Below, piece after piece: positions 7,736 to 16,171 of a stretch of 16,580 bases of DNA. Location of the stretch: contig CACYWX010000026.1 of assembly GCA_902778205.1 (NCBI GenBank), forward strand, positions 1-16,580. The letters are read 5' to 3'. Made by a program: the position numbers and the translations under genes. This stretch comes from an uncultured Ruminococcus sp. (GTDB taxonomy: Bacteria > Bacillota > Clostridia > Oscillospirales > CAG-272). The notes under the pieces are model-generated. The model made no database searches, was not told the origin of the DNA, and saw nothing but the letters and a program-made list of their open reading frames with translations. Every line of letters starts with the position of its first letter. Within the stretch, counting starts at the first letter, position 1.

Positions 7736-8875
7736 TCATCTCTCCGGCGCGCTCCAGTCGTACAGCTTCGGCAGGCATCCGAACACCGCGTCGGCGTTGT
7801 TGTCCAGGAAGGGCTTTCCCTCCCGGCAGGCGGTGATGAAGTCCAGAAATTTCTGATAATCGCCAACGGTGTGGGCGTGAGGTCCGTACCGGTATGAGGA
7901 GGCGATGCGCTCCGGGACTCCCTGTGCGGCATACGCTTCCCGGGCGGCCCGGAAGGTCTGATAACTCCCCCTGGGATTGGCCCAGACGTCGTCCACGGAG
8001 CCGGTCTCCAGCAGTCCCCGGGGAGCCACGGCCGCTTTAAGGAAGTGAAAGTCGAAGGGGATCTCGTTCTCCCGCCCGATGTAAGCCTCCATGCCGCCGC
8101 CCACCCAGTGGGAGATGTTGTAGCCCACCTCCCGGCCGAACATGTTGCCCAGGGTTTCGGAATGGTGGTCCTGGATCTTCCGCTCCGGATCCTCCACCTG
8201 CGTGTACCGCAGACAGCCGCACCCGAACATGCCGGAGCCGCTGGACTGGGTGTAAGCGATCCGCTCGTCCAGAGACGCGGTCAGAAGCGTCGCCTTTCCG
8301 CCCCGGGAGTGCCCGGCGATGCAGATACAGTCCGGATCCGCCTCCGGCATGGTCAGAAGGGCGTCCACGCACCGGCGGTATCCCCAGGCCCAGGCCGACA
8401 GCATGCCGAAGTCGTACTCCGGATACACGGGATACAGCCCTCTCGTCCGCATATCCGCGGCGCCGCTGTCCTCCGCCAGCAGATTCCGGTTGAACTCCGC
8501 CACGATGAAGCCCGCGGAGAGGAACATCTGCTTCACGATGTCGTTCATATAGCCCCAGGTCCGGTCGCCGGTCAGCAGGACGGGACGCTTACCCTCGCCG
8601 AAGGGGATCCTCAGCTGAAGCTCCCACGACACGGTCCGGCTCCTCGTCCCCGCCTCGATCCGCCAGTCGTTATAGCCGAGGGAGTTGATCTTCAAGACCT
8701 CCGGCTCCGGAGCGGTTCGGCCGAAGCAGAGGTCCACCGTCTTCTCCAATAAAACCCGGCGGTTCGCGGCAAAATCCGCTCCGCAGGGGAAAACCGACGG
8801 CAGAGGGCTGGCGATGATGTCCCGGGAATCGTTGGCCGGATGCCGCGGGTCCGTTCTCTCAAGCGCTTTCGTCAT
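7736..8875 (-). CDS. Alpha/beta hydrolase, CE15-like (glucuronoyl-esterase-type)
   Basis: 379 residues. Start 8875 is fixed by AGGAGG (complement of 8884-8889), 8 bases upstream. No signal peptide is visible. The nucleophile elbow is G188-H-S190-R-G-G-K, preceded by AWAWGYRRCVDAL (161-173) and followed by DERIA (203-207); later come AAVAPRGLLETGSVDD (281-296), WANPRGSYQTFRAA (298-311) and GPHAHT (331-336), where H333 or H335 is the likely catalytic His. This order and wording match carbohydrate esterase family 15 and its bacterial relatives, which cleave esters of 4-O-methyl-glucuronoyl groups; acetyl-xylan-esterase-like or other acyl hydrolase activity is possible. It is the second gene of an operon with the DUF4838 lipoprotein (36-base gap). 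Being apparently cytoplasmic, it may act on imported glucuronoyl esters. TGA stop. Confidence 0.78.
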   Translation of the reverse strand: MTKALERTDPRHPANDSRDIIASPLPSVFPCGADFAANRRVLLEKTVDLCFGRTAPEPEVLKINSLGYNDWRIEAGTRSRTVSWELQLRIPFGEGKRPVLLTGDRTWGYMNDIVKQMFLSAGFIVAEFNRNLLAEDSGAADMRTRGLYPVYPEYDFGMLSAWAWGYRRCVDALLTMPEADPDCICIAGHSRGGKATLLTASLDERIAYTQSSGSGMFGCGCLRYTQVEDPERKIQDHHSETLGNMFGREVGYNISHWVGGGMEAYIGRENEIPFDFHFLKAAVAPRGLLETGSVDDVWANPRGSYQTFRAAREAYAAQGVPERIASSYRYGPHAHTVGDYQKFLDFITACREGKPFLDNNADAVFGCLPKLYDWSAPER

Positions 8876-8911
8876 TCCTTCTTCCTCCTGTTCGATTGAT
8901 TGGGGGGATCC

Positions 8912-11026
8912 TCACCAGTTCGCCGGGGATGCGCTCAGGTTCGGACTGTCAGGCAGGGCGCCCCACTCGTTCCAGCGGATGTTCTGCCGCTCGATCTCGG
9001 CGAGGAAGGCGCGGGCCCGTTCGGCGTCCGGCGAGAACATCAGCCTCACGCACTCCCACTGAAGCCTTGACCGCTTCACCGCGTCGAGCCTGTCCCCGGC
9101 CAGCTCCTCCGCTCTGTCCCAGGCCTTGTCCCAGCGGGAGAGGACCTGGTCCCGCTCGCTCCGCTTGATGCTCAGCACCGAGGACATGGGATTCCAGATG
9201 TTCATGTGCTTCTTCGCCGCCAGCGCGCAGGCCCAGTCGATGTACTGCCGGATCTCGCCCCAGCCCTCCCCGTAATAGGCCGCGAGGAATTCGTCCATAT
9301 GCGCGTGGTACTCCTCGTCGCTCATCATGGGATCCGCCATCAGCTTTGCCAGGAGATAACACCGCAGCTCGCCGAATTCCCCCGACTGCGGGGAGTTGTA
9401 GTTGCCCTCCGGATACATGCCCTTCACGCCGTGCTCCGCGAAGAACCGCATGTTCTCCCGCAGGACCTCGAAGTTCGGGAAGGTCTCCACATAGTAGGAG
9501 AAGCAGGTCACGTAGTCCCAGATGTAGATCCGGTCGCAGATCCCGTTCCAGTCTTCGATGTCCTTCTTGAAGGCCGCGTTCACGGAGCAGTCCGGATCGT
9601 TCAGGGGATGGCTGAAGCAGCACTCGATGGAGCAGAGCCGGATGCAGACGTTGTCCCGGGGCTTGGTGATCTTCGGGGCCTGCCGGGTGTGCTGATACGC
9701 CAGGGTGTCGATGATGACATCCGGGTAGTCGTTCTCGATGTCCTCCGCCACGGCGTTGACAAACCGCAGAAGGGATCCCATGTGGCTGCCCTCCTCCCGG
9801 TCGATCTCCCGGCATTTTGAGCAGGTGCAGTATTTCTGGTTGTCGTTCTGGGATACCGACACGATGGTGATGGAGGGATCCTTCTCCAGCATGGCGCGGA
9901 CATTGGCAATCACCGTGTCGAGGATCTCCGGATCAGAGAAGCAGGGCTGGGCGTCCGGCGAGGTCCCCGACAGGGAGGCAATGGTGTGGACGAACCCGCC
10001 GTACTTGATGTTGCCGCCCTTGGACGCCGGGATCTCCCGCTGATTGACACAGTTCTTCACGCACCAGTCCGTGTCGCCGTTGCCGCACTGCCAGTCGGAC
10101 TGCCGCATCTCAAAAATCATGTCGTGGGAGAAGCCCTCGTCCACCAGAATGTCCCCGGATCCCAGGGATTCCAGCCCAGGCATGAAGAAGCGGACTCCGG
10201 CGTACTTCTCCAGGAAGGCGTAGGCACCGTAAATCACGCCCCGCCCGTTGCCGCCGGTGATGGAGATCTCCCCGTTCTCACCGGGGGTGATCTCGTAGGA
10301 ATCCCGGCTCAGGTTCAGGTCCAGGGACAGGCTGATCTGAGCGCCCTCGCCCTCGTAGAAGCCCATCTTCTTCAGGTACTTCTTCAGCTCGGACGCCGCG
10401 TACTGCTCGGGACCGGATTTGCCCGCCGTACAGCTCACCCGGACGAATTCCCGCCCTCCGACGATCAGCTTCCGCTCAAAGACGTGCTCCCGCTCGAAGG
10501 ACTGCTGTCCGTAGCTTTCCGCATCGGTCAGCCGTTTTGCGTATTCCTCCGCGAACAGGGTCACCGCGTCCATGGCACCGTCGTCCTCGCAGGCCACGCA
10601 CATGACGTCTCCCACCGAGATCAGGTAGTCGAGGGGCTCCTCCGCCTCCTCCATCCGGGCATACAGCTCCCCGGATTCCGGACGGTTGGTGGGGCCCACA
10701 AGGATCTCCCCCGGGTAGGGCTTGATCTCCTCACCCCGTTTCACCCAGTCGGTCTTCAGGTCCACGGTCAGGCCCATATCCTCCAGCGCCTTCCGCAGAG
10801 CCACGGCGGCGTCGGTCACGGCCTTCGTGGAGTTGTCTCCCCGGACCACCGTGCAGTCCGGTCCCTCCTGCTTTTCCTCCTTCGCATCCGGTATGGTCTC
10901 CGTCGTCTCCGGAACGGCGTTCCCGGGCTCGATCTGAACCGGTCCCGGACCTTTCCCGCACGACGCGAACACTGTCAGCAGGAGCAGGACTGCCGCTCCG
11001 CCGATTCCAAACCGCTTGATCCTCAT
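8912..11026 (-). CDS. DUF4838 lipoprotein with alpha-glucuronidase-type N-terminal domains
   Basis: 704 residues. Start 11026 is chosen because GGAGG (complement of 11035-11039) stands 8 bases upstream and the product begins MRIKRFG with a lipobox ending at C23; the frame is open up to 11107 but without a signal. Residues about 55-170 and about 190-295 look like two copies of the small alpha/beta domain that precedes GH20/GH67-type barrels: each has a helix of the AALRKALEDMGL or ASELKKYLKKMG type, a strand, then a later glycine-rich strand and helix. The second ends GNGRGVIYGAYAFLEKYAGVRFF. The rest (about 300-600) is the DUF4838 region, with NDNQKYCTCSKC (C400, C402, C405), the YIWDY block (501-505) and MYPEGNY (537-543). 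The family is presumed to be a glycan hydrolase but is uncharacterised. Surface-anchored. First gene of its operon with the CE15-like gene. Confidence 0.84.
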   Translation of the reverse strand: MRIKRFGIGGAAVLLLLTVFASCGKGPGPVQIEPGNAVPETTETIPDAKEEKQEGPDCTVVRGDNSTKAVTDAAVALRKALEDMGLTVDLKTDWVKRGEEIKPYPGEILVGPTNRPESGELYARMEEAEEPLDYLISVGDVMCVACEDDGAMDAVTLFAEEYAKRLTDAESYGQQSFEREHVFERKLIVGGREFVRVSCTAGKSGPEQYAASELKKYLKKMGFYEGEGAQISLSLDLNLSRDSYEITPGENGEISITGGNGRGVIYGAYAFLEKYAGVRFFMPGLESLGSGDILVDEGFSHDMIFEMRQSDWQCGNGDTDWCVKNCVNQREIPASKGGNIKYGGFVHTIASLSGTSPDAQPCFSDPEILDTVIANVRAMLEKDPSITIVSVSQNDNQKYCTCSKCREIDREEGSHMGSLLRFVNAVAEDIENDYPDVIIDTLAYQHTRQAPKITKPRDNVCIRLCSIECCFSHPLNDPDCSVNAAFKKDIEDWNGICDRIYIWDYVTCFSYYVETFPNFEVLRENMRFFAEHGVKGMYPEGNYNSPQSGEFGELRCYLLAKLMADPMMSDEEYHAHMDEFLAAYYGEGWGEIRQYIDWACALAAKKHMNIWNPMSSVLSIKRSERDQVLSRWDKAWDRAEELAGDRLDAVKRSRLQWECVRLMFSPDAERARAFLAEIERQNIRWNEWGALPDSPNLSASPANW

Positions 11027-11105
11027 GGCTCCGTCCTCCGCCGTTTCCAGTCTCATTCCCGCGGGAGCGGAGACAGAACGCCTCCCCGCCGCGGATCCTG
11101 GTATC

Positions 11106-11114
11106 ATTATACCA
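11106..11114 (-). promoter_or_regulatory. Extended -10 promoter of the DUF4838 operon
   Basis: The minus strand reads TGG-TATAAT (complement of 11106-11114): a perfect -10 with an extended TG. No convincing -35 is present at 16-18 bases. The box overlaps an inverted repeat, GGTAT-CATT-ATACC (11100-11113), which could be an operator. The leader would be about 70 bases. Confidence 0.65.
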
Positions 11115-11188
11115 CATTTTCCGCCCGAAAGCGAGCCCGGAGACGGAAGAATCCGAAATCCCGCCGTTTTTCCGCTCTCCGGAAGTCC

Positions 11189-11776
11189 TCAGAGGACCTG
11201 CATGTTGGCGTGCCCGTACAGGATCCGCTTCGGACGGCGGGATAACAGAAGCTCCCAGTCCGCCCGGGTCTGCGCCGCCTCGTCCTCCCCGTAGGCGTCC
11301 AGCCAGGAGAGCGGCTCCAGATCCCCCACGAAGCAGTCCCCGTCGTCCAGGATCAGGGACACGCTGTCCGGGCTGTGGCCGGGGGTGGATACGATCTCGC
11401 CGCCGATGCCCAGCTCCTCCCGCAGAAACCGCCGGCTGTCCCCGCAGGAGACCACCCGGGCCAGCTCCTCCCGCACGGGCTCGAAGGGGATCCCGTCCCG
11501 GGCAAAAATCCCGTCCGAGCCGTGGACGTAGGCCCTCTGCACGTCGGGGAGCAGGAGTCCGACGCCCTGACGCATGAGCTCCGGGATCAGGCCCATGTGG
11601 TCCGGATGCCAGTGGGTGGCCAGAACGTACGCAATGTCCGACACCCTCGCCCCGCCCTGCTTCAGCGCCCTGTAAAAGGCGGGCAGGGTCCCGGCCCAGT
11701 CCGTATCCACCAGAAGATACCGCCCGCCGCCCGGGATGAGAAACGTATTGGTGTTTCCGTACTTCAGCAGGATCAT
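11189..11776 (-). CDS. MBL-fold metallo-hydrolase
   Basis: 195 residues; start 11776 has GGGAGGAG just upstream. The metal-binding motif is H55-W-H57-P-D59-H60, with H134 (TPGHS), D152 (VGDLEP) and H189 (LYGHA) completing the standard two-metal ligand set of metallo-beta-lactamase-fold hydrolases (glyoxalase II/RNase Z-like). The N-terminal TNTFLIPGGGRYLLVDT and the sequence ILDDGDCFVGDL are usual for the family. No signal peptide, hence cytoplasmic. The substrate cannot be deduced: a thioester or another small hydrolysable metabolite is typical, but the short length suggests a stand-alone catalytic domain. It lies between the adhesin gene and the DUF4838 operon, 162 bases before the latter's start codon, and no clear promoter of its own is visible. 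Confidence 0.88.
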   Translation of the reverse strand: MILLKYGNTNTFLIPGGGRYLLVDTDWAGTLPAFYRALKQGGARVSDIAYVLATHWHPDHMGLIPELMRQGVGLLLPDVQRAYVHGSDGIFARDGIPFEPVREELARVVSCGDSRRFLREELGIGGEIVSTPGHSPDSVSLILDDGDCFVGDLEPLSWLDAYGEDEAAQTRADWELLLSRRPKRILYGHANMQVL

Positions 11777-11791
11777 GCTCTCCTCCCTTCT

Positions 11792-11806
11792 CCGGGGTCA
11801 CCCCGG
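11792..11806. repeat. Perfect 15-base palindrome in front of the MBL gene
   Basis: CCGGGGT-C-ACCCCGG is symmetrical about 11799 and lies just upstream of the MBL ribosome binding site. It could be a leader hairpin or a protein-binding site; no T-run follows in either direction. Confidence 0.5.
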
Positions 11807-11816
11807 TACTCATCCG

Positions 11817-11859
11817 AAAACGCGCAGCCCCGACCGGTTTCCGCCGGCTCGAAGCTGCG
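11817..11859 (-). terminator. Probable rho-independent terminator after the adhesin gene
   Basis: On the minus strand CGCAGC (complement of 11854-11859) pairs with GCTGCG (complement of 11823-11828); the enclosed region has a smaller CCGG/CCGG helix, and GCGTTTTC follows (the T-run is the complement of 11817-11820). It would separate the adhesin transcript from the MBL gene. Confidence 0.6.
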
Positions 11860-11866
11860 TACATGC

Positions 11867-14542
11867 TTAATTTTCCCTTTCCTTCTTCCGAAGAGCCGCG
11901 ACAGTCAGGGCCGCTCCCGTCGTCAGCACGCCGACAATCGAGAACAGGGCCGCGCCGGGTCCGCTGGTGGAAGGAAGCGCGACGCCGGGATTGTTCTTCA
12001 GGGCATAATACACGACGCGCCTCTCCGCGTCCAGGGCGGTGTCCGCCTCGGAATCGAAGGAGAAGGTCTCGCTGTCTTTCCCGTCTGACGTGAGTCCGAC
12101 GATATGCGCGACGCTCCCGAAGGATTCGCAGGTCAGCGCGATGAAGGACTTCTGATCCCAGTTGTACGCGGTGTTTTCGGGCTTCTCCCCGGTGGATTCC
12201 TCCGTTCCCGGGGCCGTATATACGTCCCGGAACGTCAGCCGGATGACGACGGGCACGCTCAGCGGATGGTATCCGTCGGGCGCTTTTTCCTCAATCAGGT
12301 ACCACTCCCCGCCTTCCTCGTTCAGGGGAAGGAGCGGATCGATGACGATACGTCTGTCGCTTCCGGTCACAAACTCCGCGGCCTTCACGAACTGCCTGCC
12401 CGTGCCGATGGCAGGAACGGATTCCGGCTTGAGGTCCGTGTCCGCCTCGGCGTCGTATTCCCGGTACAGGGTGAATTCCGCGCCGGCGAGACGGGTGGTG
12501 TCCAGATCCGTTTTGACGATCTCCAGACCCTTGGTGTAGACGTTGATCGTATGGGTATTTTCGCTCCTGATCGTTCCGGTCTCCTCCGCGCCGCGGCCGT
12601 TAGGCCTGTTGTGGTGGTCCTCATCGGAGGGATCCTTTACCTTTCCGTCCATGCGCTCCGCTTCCGTATACGGCGTGTAGGTAAACGTGACCTTGTACTG
12701 TTCCACAGTCTCGCCGGTGGGTTCCGCGGGATGCTCCTCCGGAGTCTTGTCACCGGCGGTCCTCTCCACCCTGACCGTAACGGAACCGGACTCGTGGCCG
12801 TAAGCGGTGTACGGGAACGACTCCGACGCACTTGACACGGACTCCGTGATCTGAGAGATCAGGCTGTCGATGTCGAAGTCCGGCGCGATCTGCTCGAGCA
12901 GGCTCCCGAGAGTGAACGTCTCGCCCTCGCCCGCCGTGCCCACGTTGGCCTCCTCGCCGGTGGTCCTCTTGTGCGCCCCGCCCTCGGATTCGCTGACGAC
13001 CTCCTCGATGGGAATCTCGTTGAAAAGGGCTTCAATGGCCTCGGAGGGCGTCACATTGGTGCCCAGATAGACCGTCCAGACCGTGTCGTTCTGTTTCGTC
13101 TCCAGATTGTGGACGTTGACGCGGGGAACCGGATAATCAATTTTGGGCATACCCTCGAGAGGACGCCAGTTCGCCTCCTCATTACCGTTGATAATCAGCT
13201 TGAGGCCGGTGGGCTCCAGATCCGCGCCGAAGTTGGTCTCGATCAGGTTGCCGCCCAGGTAGTCCTCCTTCGCCTTGAGGAAGAAGGTTCCCTTCCACGG
13301 ATTTCCCGTTTCGGCAAGCCCGTCGTCCCAGCCGATTTTCTGGTTGTACCAGGTGATCTTCCACTGATCCCCCGTCTGCTCCCAGATGTAAAACTCGTCG
13401 TTCTCATGGGCCTTCACCGGTTTTCCGCCGGAGACATAGCTGCCCGCGTCCGTGCTCACCGGCCGCCCGCTTCCGTCGTATACGCCCGGGGCGATGGGAT
13501 TTCCGTCGGAATCCACGGGATAGTAGGCCTCGTCCACAGTGTCCGTCACCGTCGCCCTGACGAAGCCCTTGACCATGATGGACTGAAGGATATTGAGCAG
13601 GATGTACTCCAGGTCCTTGGCCTTTTCTGCCTCGTAATACTCCCGTCTCCCGTCGCCGTCCACGTCGTCGGCGATGTCGTACAGCATCTGGGATCCGCCG
13701 TCCATGTCCTTGGTGCTCAGGCCGATGGAGATGATCTTCACGCCGTCCTCGTTTTTCAGCTTTTGGGCCGCGTTCCGGACGTCCTGCATGGTTGCGCCGT
13801 TCGGAGCGCCGTCCGTGACCAGAATGACGTACTTGTCATGTCCGGTTTCCCAGCTGAACTCGTTGGCGGCGAGCTCGTCTGCGCCCTTGTTGTCGTACAG
13901 AGCCAGGTCCTGTCTGGTGCCGGAGGCCTCGTTTCCCTGCGGGTGGACATCCAAGAGGTCGGCCTCCTCCTTATCTCTCAGATCCACGAAATCCCGGGAG
14001 CCCCAGATAAGGCTTGCAAAGTAATTGTACGCGATCCGGACCGTGGCGGTCTGGTCGTCCACGTTCTCCGTTGGTTTCATGATCTTCTTCAGGGCGTCGA
14101 CGGCCTCCGTGACGCTGTTCTGCAGATGCACCATTCTCTGGGTCTGGTCATCCGCGTAATAAAGGGTGTAGGCCTGACGGTAGGGCTCCTTGGACACGGT
14201 GCCGTCGTTGACGTTGTACACCTTGACGCCGGGATTCTCGGAAGCGTCCTGATACTTCCACTGGTTCCCTGACTTATAGATTTTGTAGATGGTGGAGGTC
14301 AGGGCGAGGTCGCTGATGATGTAGAAGCAGTTCTGCCTGTTGTATTCCTCCGCATACTGCTGCCGAGCCCAGTTGAGCCAGTCCGCGTTCATCCAGACCT
14401 GCAGACCCTCCTGACCGTCCTTCAGGGGCGCCAGGCTGGAGGGGAATTTCATGGAGTTGGACACATCCAGCACAAAGCCCAGGTCCACCTTCTTGTAGAA
14501 GTCCATAATGCCGTAGGAGGCGGTCAGATCCACCTTGTACAT
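11867..14542 (-). CDS. Adhesin gene 3' segment: vWA, SpaA and sortase-anchor domains
   Basis: An open segment of 891 residues counted from the first Met after the TAG (ATG 14542); GGAGG stands about 12 bases before that ATG, so weak internal initiation is conceivable, but there is no signal peptide and the in-frame sequence continues upstream to the TAG. Local residues 26-30 (DVSNS) and 243-245 (TDG) are the vWA metal-site residues. Residues 671-770 are a SpaA-like domain, with K677 in EIVKTD and E751/E752 in IEEKAPDGY as the probable isopeptide-bond residues. Residues 856-861 (LPSTSG) with the helix at about 863-884 and the tail RKKEREN form a cell-wall sorting signal. Best read as the C-terminal part of the interrupted adhesin. 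Confidence 0.7.
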   Translation of the reverse strand: MYKVDLTASYGIMDFYKKVDLGFVLDVSNSMKFPSSLAPLKDGQEGLQVWMNADWLNWARQQYAEEYNRQNCFYIISDLALTSTIYKIYKSGNQWKYQDASENPGVKVYNVNDGTVSKEPYRQAYTLYYADDQTQRMVHLQNSVTEAVDALKKIMKPTENVDDQTATVRIAYNYFASLIWGSRDFVDLRDKEEADLLDVHPQGNEASGTRQDLALYDNKGADELAANEFSWETGHDKYVILVTDGAPNGATMQDVRNAAQKLKNEDGVKIISIGLSTKDMDGGSQMLYDIADDVDGDGRREYYEAEKAKDLEYILLNILQSIMVKGFVRATVTDTVDEAYYPVDSDGNPIAPGVYDGSGRPVSTDAGSYVSGGKPVKAHENDEFYIWEQTGDQWKITWYNQKIGWDDGLAETGNPWKGTFFLKAKEDYLGGNLIETNFGADLEPTGLKLIINGNEEANWRPLEGMPKIDYPVPRVNVHNLETKQNDTVWTVYLGTNVTPSEAIEALFNEIPIEEVVSESEGGAHKRTTGEEANVGTAGEGETFTLGSLLEQIAPDFDIDSLISQITESVSSASESFPYTAYGHESGSVTVRVERTAGDKTPEEHPAEPTGETVEQYKVTFTYTPYTEAERMDGKVKDPSDEDHHNRPNGRGAEETGTIRSENTHTINVYTKGLEIVKTDLDTTRLAGAEFTLYREYDAEADTDLKPESVPAIGTGRQFVKAAEFVTGSDRRIVIDPLLPLNEEGGEWYLIEEKAPDGYHPLSVPVVIRLTFRDVYTAPGTEESTGEKPENTAYNWDQKSFIALTCESFGSVAHIVGLTSDGKDSETFSFDSEADTALDAERRVVYYALKNNPGVALPSTSGPGAALFSIVGVLTTGAALTVAALRKKEREN

Positions 14543-14617
14543 GCGGTCGTCCCCGTCCTCCCAGGCCTCGGCGGTTTTGTCGTGGTCCGTCAGCGTGTTG
14601 AACTCCTCAAGAGTCTG

Positions 14618-15187
14618 CTACCACTTTTCCAGCTCGGCTCTCTCGTCGTCCGTCAGCACAATGCCGGGCGTACCCGAGGATCCCCCGGAGTTCAGCTCGA
14701 TCTTGTAGAAGGTCAGGCCCACGCCCGTGCCGGTGGAATTGTAAAACCGGCCGAAATCGGGGTTTGACTGGTTGTTCTTCTGCTTGTTGCCGTCCCGCTT
14801 CAGGACCTTGCCGTTCTGGGAGATCGCGATGCCGTTGGTCCCGGACAGCTGAACGCTGTTCCAGCCGTTTGAGGACCACTGATCGTACTGGTTGCTGCTC
14901 CCGTACAGGTTGATGTACCGATTGCCGTTCAAGCTTTTGATGGAATAGGTACCGTCTCTGTTTTTGGTGACGGTCCACTTGTAATCGTTCAGTTGTCCCT
15001 CGGTCAGTGCCTGTCCCGCGCTCGCCGTGAGGACCGTGGAGGTGCCGTCGTTTTTCAGGAAGGACAGGTTGTCGCCGCTGTTGAAGGAGTTGTAGATGAG
15101 ATACGTGCCGTTCTCCAGGGACGCCACGTCCTTGTACGCCTTCTGCGCGTCCGTCACGAGGATCTCGAACCGCTCCCCGTCTTTCAT
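14618..15187 (-). CDS. Adhesin gene middle segment, between the second and third in-frame stops
   Basis: 189 residues from ATG 15187 to TAG 14618-14620. There is no ribosome binding site before the ATG and no signal peptide, so it is not an independent gene. It begins MKDGERFEILVTDAQ, the end of a conserved block whose first half (WALISLKASLSEECL) is on the other side of the TGA. It then has a Tyr/Asn/Ser/Gly-rich beta domain (NGTYLIYNSFNSGDNLSFL through GVGLTFYKIEL) and a linker ending ELEKW at the TAG. The beta domain is of a kind found in large clostridial surface proteins; its ligand is unknown. Confidence 0.6.
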   Translation of the reverse strand: MKDGERFEILVTDAQKAYKDVASLENGTYLIYNSFNSGDNLSFLKNDGTSTVLTASAGQALTEGQLNDYKWTVTKNRDGTYSIKSLNGNRYINLYGSSNQYDQWSSNGWNSVQLSGTNGIAISQNGKVLKRDGNKQKNNQSNPDFGRFYNSTGTGVGLTFYKIELNSGGSSGTPGIVLTDDERAELEKW

Positions 15188-15193
15188 GGAGAC

Positions 15194-16171
15194 TCACAGA
15201 CATTCCTCCGACAGGGAGGCCTTCAGGGAAATCAGCGCCCAGTCGCCTCCGCGGATCTCCTTTTCGTTCAGGGCCCGGATCTCCTCCTCCGTCAGCTCGG
15301 CGCTGTATTCCACCTCCAGCATCCATTCGTTGATAAGCGCGCCTACCGTAGTATCCGCCTCGGTCTTCCCGAGCCAGAGCAGGTCCGGATCGCTGAACTC
15401 CACGTTCTCGATGTCGTTGACGAACAGGACGGTCTCGTTCTCCGGGGTCTCCGGATCATCCGAAACGACGCCCAGAGCCTCCGCCAGCTCGCCGAATCCG
15501 ATGCCCGAGCCGCCGGTTATGCCGTACGCAAAGGACTCCCCGTCCACACTCCAGTGAAAATCCACGGTATAGGAGGCGATGCCGTACACGGAGAACCCGT
15601 CGGCGGTGAAGGACAGGATCCCGTCCGCCTCCACGGCGTCGATCCACTCGAAGGGGGGGAGCTCCGGTTCGTCTTCCGGCAAAGAATCCCCGTCGGAGGA
15701 CAGGTCCGCCGTCAGATCCGCCGCGACGTCAGCCCGGGCCGTCAGCAGCGCCGCTTCCCCGGGCAGCTCCGGAGTCTCCGCCGGAGAGGGATCCGGGAAG
15801 TGGATCAGCTGCACTCTCCCGCCCTCGGGCATGTCTTCGGGCAGGGTAATCTGTACGGTCATGGACGCCCTGGGCTCGATCTTCTCCCCGGACCCGTCCG
15901 TGATGGTGATATCGAGAAAACGGGCATAGTCCAGCTTCTCCCCGTACCGGGCGTTCTGCTCCGCCGCGGCTCGGTATGCGCTGTCCTCTTCCAGAATACG
16001 GACCTCCAGCGACGCATCCTCCGGGATTTCCGCCTCGGGGCCTCCGCTGATCCGCACCGTTCCGCCGGCGTCCGTCAGCTCCAACGATCCGGGGACCCGT
16101 TCCGTCTCTACAAACGCAAGAAAGTCCGCTCCGGCCGGCAGGACCATGGAGGTGAACGTCACAGCCGACAT
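15194..16171 (-). CDS. Adhesin gene 5' segment, between the first and second in-frame stops
   Basis: 325 residues counted from Met 16171, the first Met after the TGA at codon 4; that Met lies inside the signal peptide, so the listed start is probably not natural. The hydrophobic stretch SAVTFTSMVLPAGA is the second half of the signal peptide. The mature part is acidic and beta-rich: a strand pattern with EASLEVRILEED-like wording around local 40-80, an Ala/Glu/Pro/Asp-rich linker (about 130-175), and a segment SVDGESFAYGITGGSG (about 208-223) that begins a domain continued in the next segment. It ends WALISLKASLSEECL at TGA 15194-15196. Confidence 0.6.
   Translation of the reverse strand: MSAVTFTSMVLPAGADFLAFVETERVPGSLELTDAGGTVRISGGPEAEIPEDASLEVRILEEDSAYRAAAEQNARYGEKLDYARFLDITITDGSGEKIEPRASMTVQITLPEDMPEGGRVQLIHFPDPSPAETPELPGEAALLTARADVAADLTADLSSDGDSLPEDEPELPPFEWIDAVEADGILSFTADGFSVYGIASYTVDFHWSVDGESFAYGITGGSGIGFGELAEALGVVSDDPETPENETVLFVNDIENVEFSDPDLLWLGKTEADTTVGALINEWMLEVEYSAELTEEEIRALNEKEIRGGDWALISLKASLSEECL

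Noticed and set aside
15194..15196. Selenocysteine at the TGA of codon 339
   Set aside because: The position lies in a beta-strand block of a surface protein with no redox motif, and the two other stops (TGA at codon 4, TAG at 531) could not be explained the same way.
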